From assembly GCF_001888805.2 (NCBI RefSeq), contig NZ_CP019113.1, positions 496,001 to 560,000 of the forward strand: DNA of 64,000 nt, in the 5' to 3' direction. The position numbers and the translations under genes were made by a program. Positions 1-8,131 of this stretch are shown piece after piece. This stretch comes from Enterobacter sp. SA187. Its GTDB lineage: Bacteria > Pseudomonadota > Gammaproteobacteria > Enterobacterales > Enterobacteriaceae. Position 1 is the first letter of the stretch, and the number at the start of each line of letters is the position of its first letter. A model generated the notes under the pieces. It was not told the origin of the DNA, ran no database searches, and saw only the letters and a list, made by a program, of their open reading frames with translations.

Positions 1-2
1 AA

Positions 3-431
3 GAAGATCAAAGCGAACTGAAACGGCTGTGGCGTCAGGCCAGTAAACTCTGTCACCCGGATCTGGTGGCAGATGAACTGAAAGATGAAGCCAACGCCAT
101 GATGGTGCAGCTTAATCAGGCGAAACACCGCGGCGACGTCAAAGCCATTCGCTCGCTGGTGGCGCGTCTGCATCAGGGCTTTGAGCCGATGATGGCCAGC
201 GACCGGCTGAACGATCTGGAACGTATCCGCAAAAAGATGGCGCAGGTACGTGAACAAATCGACACCCTGGTCGCCGAGCTGGCGGAGCTGGAAAAAGAGG
301 AGTCCTGGCTGCTGGTGTCATCACTCAGCAATATGGACGCTTATTTTACCCAGCAGGAAAAAGCGCTCAGCGAAGTCCGCGCCGCGCTGGAGCGCCAGGT
401 GAGCGAAGCGCAGCTCGACGCGGTCGCCTGA
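3..431 (+). CDS. J-domain-containing protein, C-terminal part (5' end outside window)
   Basis: The reading frame is open from the first bases of the window to a TGA at 429-431, so the gene begins upstream. The first visible residues contain a His-Pro-Asp tripeptide (SKLCHPDLV), the hallmark of the J domain that stimulates Hsp70 ATPase, followed by about 110 mainly helical, charged residues with no zinc-finger repeats. A GTG at 66 could be read as a start but would cut off the HPD motif, so I treat it as internal. The stop abuts the yqjH stop on the other strand with no gap. Family assignment rests on the HPD context only; the partner Hsp70 and function are unknown. Confidence 0.6.
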   Translation, partial: EDQSELKRLWRQASKLCHPDLVADELKDEANAMMVQLNQAKHRGDVKAIRSLVARLHQGFEPMMASDRLNDLERIRKKMAQVREQIDTLVAELAELEKEESWLLVSSLSNMDAYFTQQEKALSEVRAALERQVSEAQLDAVA

Positions 432-1202
432 TTATTTGGCGTGCCAGTAGGCTGCCGCCCGCATCAGTTGCGGATCAACCCCGCCGCCTTCGAACGGCTG
501 GCTGACGTTTTTCACCACCTTCCCTTCCCCGGTGATCCACAGGTAATAGTCCTGCGCCGGGACGCGCACCTGCGCCAGCCGTTGCGCCAGTACGTCCTCG
601 TTATGACCGATAATCCATTCGATATTGAAGCCGTCCAGATGCGCCAGATAATCCTTATACGCCTCATCGCCAATAGTCACGATGGCGGTGACTTCCGGAC
701 GCGCCGGGGTTTTGCTGATGGCTTCCAGACGGCGGCGCAGCGCGGGCATCCCGGACTCATCGCAGACGTAAAGCTGCCAGGCGTAATCCTCCGGCACCAC
801 CAGCGAACCGCGCGGGCCGCCGATGGTCAGGGTGTCGCCTTCCCGCGCCTCCAGCGCCCAGCTGCTGGCCACGCCGCCGTCATGGATAAAGAAATCCAGC
901 GCCAGTTCGTGACGTTCTGCGTCATACAGCGGCGTATAGTCACGGGCCGCCGGGCGTGGGCCGTCCGGCCAGACGATACCGTCTTCGGTGACCGTGGGCG
1001 GCACCACTTTTTGCCCCGGCTGCGGGAAAAAGACTTTGGTGTGATCGTCAAACCCCTGCGAACTGAAGCCCGCCAGTTCGTCGCCGCCCAGCACAATGCG
1101 CTGAAAACCTGCGCTGATACGTTCAACTCGTAATACTGTCAGTTCACGAAAGCGCAGTTCATTGCGCACGCGCTGCGGGTAACGCTGATGTGATGTGGTC
1201 AT
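432..1202 (-). CDS. yqjH: NADPH-dependent ferric-chelate reductase / siderophore-interacting protein
   Basis: This 256-residue protein resembles E. coli YqjH and the ViuB family, flavoproteins that reduce Fe(III)-siderophore complexes in the cytoplasm to release iron. The FAD-binding motif is visible as RDYTPLY near residue 88, followed by a FIHDGG stretch, and the C-terminal half is the NAD(P)-binding siderophore-interacting domain ending in an EGGGVDPQLMRAAAYW-like tail. It is divergent from yqjI. The shared intergenic region holds a Fur-like site and two YqjI-type palindromes, fitting iron repression and nickel-responsive control as known in E. coli. Confidence 0.93.
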   Translation of the reverse strand: MTTSHQRYPQRVRNELRFRELTVLRVERISAGFQRIVLGGDELAGFSSQGFDDHTKVFFPQPGQKVVPPTVTEDGIVWPDGPRPAARDYTPLYDAERHELALDFFIHDGGVASSWALEAREGDTLTIGGPRGSLVVPEDYAWQLYVCDESGMPALRRRLEAISKTPARPEVTAIVTIGDEAYKDYLAHLDGFNIEWIIGHNEDVLAQRLAQVRVPAQDYYLWITGEGKVVKNVSQPFEGGGVDPQLMRAAAYWHAK

Positions 1203-1223
1203 TATTTAGCCTTCGTCACGTTA

Positions 1224-1241
1224 AAAACGATATATCTGATT
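1224..1241. promoter_or_regulatory. YqjI-type operator, imperfect copy (yqjH side)
   Basis: An 8-bp palindromic core GATATATC (1229-1236) has imperfect flanks. It is the same core as the perfect palindrome at 1288-1305. It lies 22 bp upstream of the yqjH start, where repressor binding would block yqjH transcription. Assignment to YqjI follows from position and from what is known of the E. coli yqjH-yqjI intergenic region. Confidence 0.65.
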
Positions 1242-1249
1242 TGGTTTTT

Positions 1250-1268
1250 AAATGATAATGATTGCTAA
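1250..1268. promoter_or_regulatory. Fur box candidate for yqjH
   Basis: The sequence AAATGATAATGATTGCTAA contains the direct GATAATGAT-type hexamer array of a Fur box, with a weaker third repeat. It lies between the two YqjI palindromes. Known Fur control of yqjH in E. coli supports the call. Confidence 0.65.
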
Positions 1269-1287
1269 TTAGCAGGAACGCAAGCAA

Positions 1288-1305
1288 AATTAGATATATC
1301 TAATT
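1288..1305. promoter_or_regulatory. YqjI operator, perfect 18-bp palindrome
   Basis: AATTAGATATATCTAATT is a perfect 18-bp inverted repeat, ending 15 bp before the yqjI start codon. The position fits autoregulation by the PadR-family repressor encoded immediately downstream. Confidence 0.75.
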
Positions 1306-1320
1306 CAGAGGGATTATGCG

Positions 1321-1827
1321 ATGAGGCATCCACAGGATCACGGTCATCACGAGCACGGCAGCCGCCGTCCGCGCTTTTTCGGGCATGGCGATCTGCGGCT
1401 GGTCATTCTGGATCTGCTGTCCCGCAACGCCAGCCACGGTTACGAGCTGATCAAGGCCATTGAACAGCTTACCCTCGGGCATTACACGCCAAGCCCCGGG
1501 GTGATCTATCCGACGCTGGATTTTTTACAGGAACAGGCGCTTATCGCGATCGGGGAAGACGGCGGACGGAAAAAGATTGCTATCACCGCAGCCGGAACGC
1601 AGTGGCTGGCGGAAAACGCTGAACAGCTCGGTCAGATCCAGGCGCGGATCAAAGCCCGCAGCGTCGGCTATCTGCTGCGTCAGGATCCGCAGATGAAACG
1701 CGCGCTGGATAACTTTAAAGCCGTGCTGGATCGGAAAGTGAATCAGGAAAACGTCAGCGCCGCACAGCGGGAACAGATCATCGCGGTGATCGACCGTGCG
1801 GCGCTGGAGATTTCACAGCTGGATTAA
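1321..1827 (+). CDS. yqjI: PadR-family nickel-responsive repressor YqjI
   Basis: The 168-residue protein has a winged-helix PadR domain (RFFGHGDLRLVILDLLS ... SHGYELIKAIEQLT ... YPTLDFLQEQ) and a C-terminal dimerisation helix, closely similar to E. coli YqjI, which represses yqjH and itself until nickel binds. The N-terminal metal-binding tail is unusually short: about 18 residues with five histidines and no cysteine, where E. coli has a longer His/Cys-rich extension. An ATG four bases upstream is followed at once by TGA, so 1321 is the start, preceded by AGAGGGA. The stop overlaps the convergent chemoreceptor stop by 4 nt. Confidence 0.92.
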   Translation: MRHPQDHGHHEHGSRRPRFFGHGDLRLVILDLLSRNASHGYELIKAIEQLTLGHYTPSPGVIYPTLDFLQEQALIAIGEDGGRKKIAITAAGTQWLAENAEQLGQIQARIKARSVGYLLRQDPQMKRALDNFKAVLDRKVNQENVSAAQREQIIAVIDRAALEISQLD

Positions 1828-3383
1828 GCCGTCGCCTCCCGGCGCACGCGGAACACGCTGACCAGACCTTTCAGGTGCGACGCCTGATCGCTGAGCGACG
1901 CGGCGGCGGCCACAGACTCTTCCACCAGGCTGGCGTTCTGCTGGGTGGTGGAGTCAATCAGGCCAATGGCGCTGTTGATCTGCGAAATGCCTTCCGTCTG
2001 TTCACGGCTGGCGTGGCCAATCTGGCGCAGAATGGTGTCCATCTCTTCCACATTGCTGACCATACCGTTAATCAGCCCACCCGCTTTTTCCACCAGCGCC
2101 ATGCCGTCGCGGGCCTGGGCGGTGGAGCTTTCGATCAGATGGCGGATCTCACTGGCGGAAGACGCCGTTTTGCCCGCCAGCTGGCGTACTTCCCCTGCCA
2201 CTACGGCAAAGCCACGTCCGTGCTCACCGGCGCGCGCCGCTTCCACCGCCGCATTGAGCGCCAGAATATTGGTCTGGAAGGCGATGGAATCGATCAGGTT
2301 GATGATGTCGGACATGCGGTCAGAAGTGTCGTTGATGACGCGCATTTTCTCGGTCACCTGCTTCATCATCTGGCCGTTGTTTTTCACCACCGTCGCCGCT
2401 TCGGCAGAGAGCTGCGTCGCTTCGGTGGTGTGTTCGCTGGTGTTTTTCACCGTGGCAGTGATCTGCTCCATAGAGGCGGCGGTCTGTTCAACGGAACTGG
2501 CCTGCTCTTCGGTGCGGGCAGCCAGATCCTGGTTACCGGCCACAATCTGCGCGGCGGCGCTGGAGATGTTCTCCGAGCCGTTCTGCACTTCCTGCACAAT
2601 CTCATACAGGCGTGTTTTCATCGCCACCAGCGCGCTGAGCAGCACGCCGGTTTCATCCCGGTGTTTTACGTCAATATGCTGAGTCAGATCGCCGCCAGCA
2701 ATGGCTTCGGCAAACTGCACCGCCTGTACCAGCGGACGGGTGATGGCGCGTACAATAAACAGCCCCATCAGGCTGCCAGCGCCAATACTGATCAACGCCA
2801 GCAGGATCAGCAGGGTGCGGTTGGATTTAAAATCATGCTCCACCAGCTTTCCGGCGCTGCGCATATTGTTGTCCTGAACGGCAATCAACTCCTGCACTTT
2901 GGCTTTGTAGGCACGCTGTACCGGCAGAGTGTTGTTCATCATCTCTTCCACCGCCGCGTGAGTATCTTTATTTTTCACCGCCTCGAGAATACGGAAACGC
3001 GAATCCAGATACTGCTGGCGTATCTGGCGCAGTTCACTCAGGATGCGCTGCGACTCGCGATCGCGCAGGGCGCTGCTGAGGTCGTCGAGCAACACGGTAA
3101 TGTTGCCGCTAATGGCGGTCAGATGCTTCTGCGATTCGGCGCTCCACTTCCCGTCCGTATCCAGCACCATCAGCTGCTGGGTGCTGACAAACTCCTGAAA
3201 ATTCTCAATCAACTGATTGGCCTTCACGGTCGTGGGATAGTCACGATTAACAATGTCCTGCATCCCATTGTTGGCACGATTCAGACTGAACAGCGACAGA
3301 CCGGAACTCACCACCATCAACACAATAAAAATTCCGAACGCCAGAAATAATTTTGTGCCGATCTTAACATCATGTAAGAACAT
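1824..3383 (-). CDS. Methyl-accepting chemotaxis protein (transmembrane chemoreceptor)
   Basis: The 519-residue receptor has TM1 at about 11-33, a periplasmic four-helix-bundle type sensor at 34-189, TM2 at 190-212, a HAMP domain ending near 267, and a long cytoplasmic coiled coil whose hairpin tip carries the invariant ILALNAAVEAARAGEHGRGFAVVAGEVR core that contacts CheA/CheW. The C terminus (VFRVRREATA) lacks the NWETF-type pentapeptide that tethers CheR/CheB, so it is probably a low-abundance type receptor. The ligand is unknown. A sigma-28 promoter lies 40-66 bp upstream of the start. It is inserted between yqjI and aer, which are neighbours in E. coli. Confidence 0.92.
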   Translation of the reverse strand: MFLHDVKIGTKLFLAFGIFIVLMVVSSGLSLFSLNRANNGMQDIVNRDYPTTVKANQLIENFQEFVSTQQLMVLDTDGKWSAESQKHLTAISGNITVLLDDLSSALRDRESQRILSELRQIRQQYLDSRFRILEAVKNKDTHAAVEEMMNNTLPVQRAYKAKVQELIAVQDNNMRSAGKLVEHDFKSNRTLLILLALISIGAGSLMGLFIVRAITRPLVQAVQFAEAIAGGDLTQHIDVKHRDETGVLLSALVAMKTRLYEIVQEVQNGSENISSAAAQIVAGNQDLAARTEEQASSVEQTAASMEQITATVKNTSEHTTEATQLSAEAATVVKNNGQMMKQVTEKMRVINDTSDRMSDIINLIDSIAFQTNILALNAAVEAARAGEHGRGFAVVAGEVRQLAGKTASSASEIRHLIESSTAQARDGMALVEKAGGLINGMVSNVEEMDTILRQIGHASREQTEGISQINSAIGLIDSTTQQNASLVEESVAAAASLSDQASHLKGLVSVFRVRREATA

Positions 3384-3422
3384 ATTTTTTCCCTGGTTGT
3401 AAATGGCTACGCACAGGAAACG

Positions 3423-3449
3423 TTATCGGTAACGGCTTCGCTAACTTTA
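3423..3449 (-). promoter_or_regulatory. Sigma-28 (FliA) promoter of the chemoreceptor gene
   Basis: Read on the minus strand: TAAA, 15 nt, ACCGATAA. This matches the flagellar consensus TAAA-N15-GCCGATAA in all but one base and sits upstream of a chemoreceptor gene. Confidence 0.85.
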
Positions 3450-3648
3450 TGAGTTTGATCGGTTTTTTATTTATCACCGCACGAAAAGAATATTCTCCGA
3501 CAGGTTGCTGTTATTCGAAAAATAGCCTAATGAAGATCCGTAAATAAGATATATTTCGATCAAAAAGCATTCGGCTTTTAATATAAAATTAACAATATTT
3601 AAATATATAATTTACATGAGGCTAACAGGAGGGAAGACCATCAGGGGA

Positions 3649-3682
3649 TAAAAAACCGCTTCTCTGCGGGCAGAAAAGCGGT
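3649..3682 (-). terminator. Rho-independent terminator of aer
   Basis: On the minus strand, immediately after the aer stop, a stem ACCGCTTTTCTGC / GCAGAGAAGCGGT is followed by TTTTTT. The rest of the 311-bp gap to the MCP gene is AT-rich and holds the MCP promoter; no ORF was seen. Confidence 0.85.
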
Positions 3683-3694
3683 GAGGGGAATGAC

Positions 3695-5215
3695 TTAATG
3701 AAGGACGGTGACGGCCTCTTCCAGACGGCTGGCGCGCTGTTTGACCATCGCTGATACCTGGGCGCTCACTTCCACCAGCCCGGCATTTTTCTGCGTGATG
3801 GTATCCAGCTCCGCCACGGCGCGCGTCAGATCCGACAGCCCGGCCGCCTGCTCAGAGGTGGAGTGGCTGATCTGCGCAATCAGCTGCGTGACGTTCTGCA
3901 CCTGTTCGACAATGTTATCCATGGTGGCGCCTGCGGCGTGTACCTGCTGCGAGCCGGACTGCACCTTACTGGCGCTGGCATCAATCAGCTTGCGAATATC
4001 GTTGGCGGCGCTGGCGCTGCGGCTGGCAAGGTGACGCACCTCCCCGGCCACCACGGCAAAACCTTTGCCCTGCTCCCCTGCGCGCGCTGCCTCCACGGCG
4101 GCGTTCAGCGCCAGGATATTGGTCTGGAAGGCGATGTCGTTAATCAGCGAGGTGATAGAGCCGATACGCTGGGTGCTGTCGGCGATCTCATCCATGGTTT
4201 TCACCACCGTGTCCATTGCCCGCCCGCCGTGGCTGGCGGCGTTACTGGCTTCGATGGAGAGCTTATCCGCCGCCGCTGCGGTGGCGGAGTTATTCTGCAC
4301 CGAGGCGGCCATCTGCCCCATGGTGGTCACCGTCTGCTGTACGTTTACTACCGTCTGGCGCGTACGTTCATTAAGATCGTCATTACCTTTCGCCAGGGTT
4401 TCGCTGCCGTCGCGCACTTCTGTCGCCTGGTGCGCCACGTCGTTAATCAGCCAGCGGCACATCAGGCCAAGCTGGCCAACGGATCGCAGGATCAGCCCCA
4501 GCTCGTCGCTGCGGTTAAGGTGCTGCACGCTGTTGCGCTCGCCGGTTGCCACCTTCAGCGCCTGCTGCGCAACCTTTTCCACCGGACGCACAATCTGCGC
4601 CTCAAAAATGCCGCAGCCGATGAGCAAGATCAGCGCGGCCGCCAGCTGCACCGCCCAGCCGGCATGCAGCAAGGCCATGGCCGCCGCCAGCACCAGCCAC
4701 AGCCCGGCCATCACGCTGCGCACCCGCCAGCGCAGCGGCATCGCGGGCAGACGCCCCAGCCAGCCTTTGCGTACCACCAGACCGGTATCCACACGCTTGT
4801 TGCAGCGCCCTTCGTTCAGCGCCTTGTACAGCGGCGTGACGGCGGCGATCTCCTCCGGCGTGGCGCGGGAGCGGATCGACATATAGCCGGTGACTTTGCC
4901 GTTGCGCACCATCGGCACGGCGTTGGCGCGCACCCAGTAGTGATCGCCGTTTTTGCGGCGGTTTTTCACGATGCCGCTCCAGGGCTCGCCGCGTTTCAGG
5001 GTGGCCCACATATCCGCAAACGCGGCTTTTGGCATATCCGGGTGACGAACAAGATTATGTGGCTGGCCGATCAGCTCATCTAACTCATAGCCGCTGACCT
5101 GCACAAAGGTGTCATTCGCATGAGTGATGTAACTGTTAAGATCGGTGGTGGACATCAGGGTGGTGTCATCATCGAGTAAATACTCGTGCTGACTGACCCA
5201 GGGTTGAGCAGGCAT
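3695..5215 (-). CDS. aer: Aerotaxis/redox receptor Aer
   Basis: The 506 residues equal the E. coli Aer length and align end to end (LVRHPDMPKAAFADMW, KNRRKNGDHYWVRANAVP). An N-terminal FAD-binding PAS domain (about 20-115) is followed by the F1 linker, a hydrophobic membrane anchor (about 165-205), HAMP, and the conserved signalling hairpin with NILALNAAVEAARAGEQGKGFAVVAGEVR. It senses the redox state of the respiratory chain from the cytoplasmic face and signals to CheA. The C terminus (EEAVTVLH) lacks the methylation-enzyme tether, as in E. coli Aer. A sigma-28 promoter lies upstream and a strong terminator downstream. Confidence 0.97.
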   Translation of the reverse strand: MPAQPWVSQHEYLLDDDTTLMSTTDLNSYITHANDTFVQVSGYELDELIGQPHNLVRHPDMPKAAFADMWATLKRGEPWSGIVKNRRKNGDHYWVRANAVPMVRNGKVTGYMSIRSRATPEEIAAVTPLYKALNEGRCNKRVDTGLVVRKGWLGRLPAMPLRWRVRSVMAGLWLVLAAAMALLHAGWAVQLAAALILLIGCGIFEAQIVRPVEKVAQQALKVATGERNSVQHLNRSDELGLILRSVGQLGLMCRWLINDVAHQATEVRDGSETLAKGNDDLNERTRQTVVNVQQTVTTMGQMAASVQNNSATAAAADKLSIEASNAASHGGRAMDTVVKTMDEIADSTQRIGSITSLINDIAFQTNILALNAAVEAARAGEQGKGFAVVAGEVRHLASRSASAANDIRKLIDASASKVQSGSQQVHAAGATMDNIVEQVQNVTQLIAQISHSTSEQAAGLSDLTRAVAELDTITQKNAGLVEVSAQVSAMVKQRASRLEEAVTVLH

Positions 5216-5266
5216 GAAAGCGTCCTTTGCAGAGTTATCTGGCTGTTAATTTTTCTGGCAAATGTT

Positions 5267-5293
5267 ATTTCGGCGCTAATGAGTTTATCTTTA
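5267..5293 (-). promoter_or_regulatory. Sigma-28 (FliA) promoter of aer
   Basis: Minus strand reads TAAA, 15 nt, GCCGAAAT, differing from the consensus GCCGATAA at two positions. It lies 52 bp upstream of the aer start; aer is FliA-dependent in E. coli. Confidence 0.75.
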
Positions 5294-5403
5294 GTTGTTA
5301 AATTTGATTTAGATCGCAAATCGCACTAAAACCCTGTTAATTTCATGCCATGCAGGTCATTGATTTTCTAATATTTTCATCAAGAAACTACTTCTACTCC
5401 CTT

Positions 5404-5450
5404 TTTGCCTGTGCCCTATAAAGAGGCAAAATCTGCACTATATCTGCGCA
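5404..5450. promoter_or_regulatory. Putative NtrC enhancer region upstream of patA
   Basis: The 435-bp gap between aer and patA contains, at 5434-5450, TGCAC-N7-GCGCA, one base from the NtrC pattern TGCAC-N7-GTGCA. Next to it is a perfect 7-bp inverted repeat TTTGCCT/AGGCAAA (5404-5410, 5424-5430). A further inverted repeat TTTAATCG/CGATTAAA (5503-5510, 5521-5528) lies closer to the promoter. Distance to the sigma-54 promoter is about 140 bp, normal for an enhancer. Confidence 0.5.
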
Positions 5451-5587
5451 ATATCGGCGAAAGTACAGCCAAAGACCGCTTTTTACCGCCGCAGGAAAAG
5501 AGTTTAATCGCCCCGCCGGACGATTAAATTTTGCGCGATCGCGGTTCCACCTGGTGTTTATCCCGATTTTCAGCGCACCTGCTGAAG

Positions 5588-5603
5588 TGGCGTAATCCCT
5601 GCA
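5588..5603 (+). promoter_or_regulatory. Sigma-54 (RpoN) promoter of patA
   Basis: TGGCGTAATCCCTGCA has GG and GC dinucleotides with the exact -24/-12 spacing of sigma-54 promoters (TGGCAC-N5-TTGCA). The predicted transcript starts near 5614, about 37 nt before the patA start. E. coli patA (ygjG) is known to be sigma-54 dependent. Confidence 0.8.
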
Positions 5604-5650
5604 ATAATTATTTTGTGTATCGCGTGATACGCCACTCCCAGGAGCTCATT

Positions 5651-7030
<1,380 letters not shown>

Positions 7031-7036
7031 GATTTG

Positions 7037-7069
7037 CCCCCTCACCCGGCTATACCAGCGGGGTGAGGG
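7037..7069. terminator. GC-rich hairpin between convergent patA and GH130 gene
   Basis: Arms CCCTCACCC and GGGGTGAGGG form a strong stem between two converging stop codons. There is no clear T-tract on either side, so it may be a weak bidirectional terminator or a 3'-end stabiliser. Confidence 0.5.
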
Positions 7070-7075
7070 AAACAT

Positions 7076-8131
7076 TCACACCCCCAGATGCTGCCACAGC
7101 GCATCCAGCGGCAGCGTCGCCAGCGCAATACACTCATCGGCTGCGCCGTACCAGATGTGCAGCGTCTCATCTCTGATCAACGCCCCGCAGGTAAAGACCA
7201 CGTTGCCGAAAAATCCTTCCCGCTCATAGGGGGCCACCGGCTCCAGCAGCGGCACCGGGGATTTGGCGAGGATCTTCAGCGGATCGTCCGTATCCAGCAG
7301 TAACGCCCCCAGGCAGTAGCGCTGGTTTTCATCCACGCCGTGATAAATTTCCAGCCAGCCGCGATCGGTTTTCAGCAGCGGCGCGCCGCCGCCGGATTTG
7401 CGCGCGTCCCACGCATCGCCGGAACGCCCGAGCAGATGCCGGTGGTTGCCCCAGTGCAGCATATCCGGCGATTCGCAGATCCAGATCTCCGGCAGGCCAA
7501 AATGACAGGGCGCCGGGCGGGTCAGCGCCATGTACTTGCCGCCCACCTTTTCCGGAAAGAAACAGACGTCGCGGTTGTCCGGGCAGAAAATCAGCCCTTT
7601 TTTCTCCACCGTCACAAAATCGCGGGTGATTGCCAGCGCCGTGGTGATGCCGAGCGGTGAAATCGCCGAATAGTTGATATACCAGACGTCGTCGATGCGG
7701 GTGATGCGCGCATCTTCGCAGCCAAACTGTTCGCACTGGCTGTCGGCGAGGATAAACGGCTGAGGGCCGACGCTAAAATTCACGCCGTCGCGGCTGCGCG
7801 CCAGCCGTAAATGGGACATGGAGGTGAGCCAGATCTGCGACGGATCGCTTTTTTGTACGATCAGCCGTGGATCGCTGAAGTCGTAGCGCGGATCCGCGCG
7901 ATCGAACGCCCGCGTCGCCGCCACCCACGCCCCGCCCTGCTGCTCAAGCAGCGGCACGACGATCTTGTTTGCATCGTTACATTTCACGCTCTCCGCCACG
8001 CGCACCAGCAGCAACACTTCGCCGTGATACTCCGTCACCCCGGCGTTAAATACGCACTCGACTTTCATCTCCGGTGAAGACGGCACCACGTCAGCCGGCG
8101 TGATAAGCGGATTTTTACTGTGCCTTTCCAT
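7076..8131 (-). CDS. Glycoside hydrolase family 130 protein (probable beta-mannoside phosphorylase)
   Basis: The 351-residue protein has the five-bladed beta-propeller signatures of GH130: VFNAGVTEY near the N terminus, GCEDARITRID (the Asp being the usual catalytic acid) and KSGGGAPLLKTDRGWLEIYHGVDE. Characterised GH130 members phosphorolyse or hydrolyse beta-1,2- or beta-1,4-mannosides with inversion. The GGGAP-LLKT segment resembles the phosphorylase branch rather than the hydrolases, but this is judged by eye. No signal peptide is present, so it acts in the cytoplasm on imported sugar. It overlaps the upstream GH13 gene by 17 nt and has a good AGGAGAGG site. Exact substrate unknown. Confidence 0.8.
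   Translation of the reverse strand: MERHSKNPLITPADVVPSSPEMKVECVFNAGVTEYHGEVLLLVRVAESVKCNDANKIVVPLLEQQGGAWVAATRAFDRADPRYDFSDPRLIVQKSDPSQIWLTSMSHLRLARSRDGVNFSVGPQPFILADSQCEQFGCEDARITRIDDVWYINYSAISPLGITTALAITRDFVTVEKKGLIFCPDNRDVCFFPEKVGGKYMALTRPAPCHFGLPEIWICESPDMLHWGNHRHLLGRSGDAWDARKSGGGAPLLKTDRGWLEIYHGVDENQRYCLGALLLDTDDPLKILAKSPVPLLEPVAPYEREGFFGNVVFTCGALIRDETLHIWYGAADECIALATLPLDALWQHLGV

Noticed and set aside
1875..3350. Long plus-strand ORF opposite the chemoreceptor gene
   Set aside because: Low-complexity His/Arg/Gly-rich translation typical of the antisense frame of a GC-rich gene; the minus-strand chemoreceptor is unambiguous.
5531..5650. N-terminal extension of patA from an upstream ATG
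   Set aside because: The ATG lies upstream of the sigma-54 promoter; the TTG start gives the known 459-residue length and has a ribosome site.
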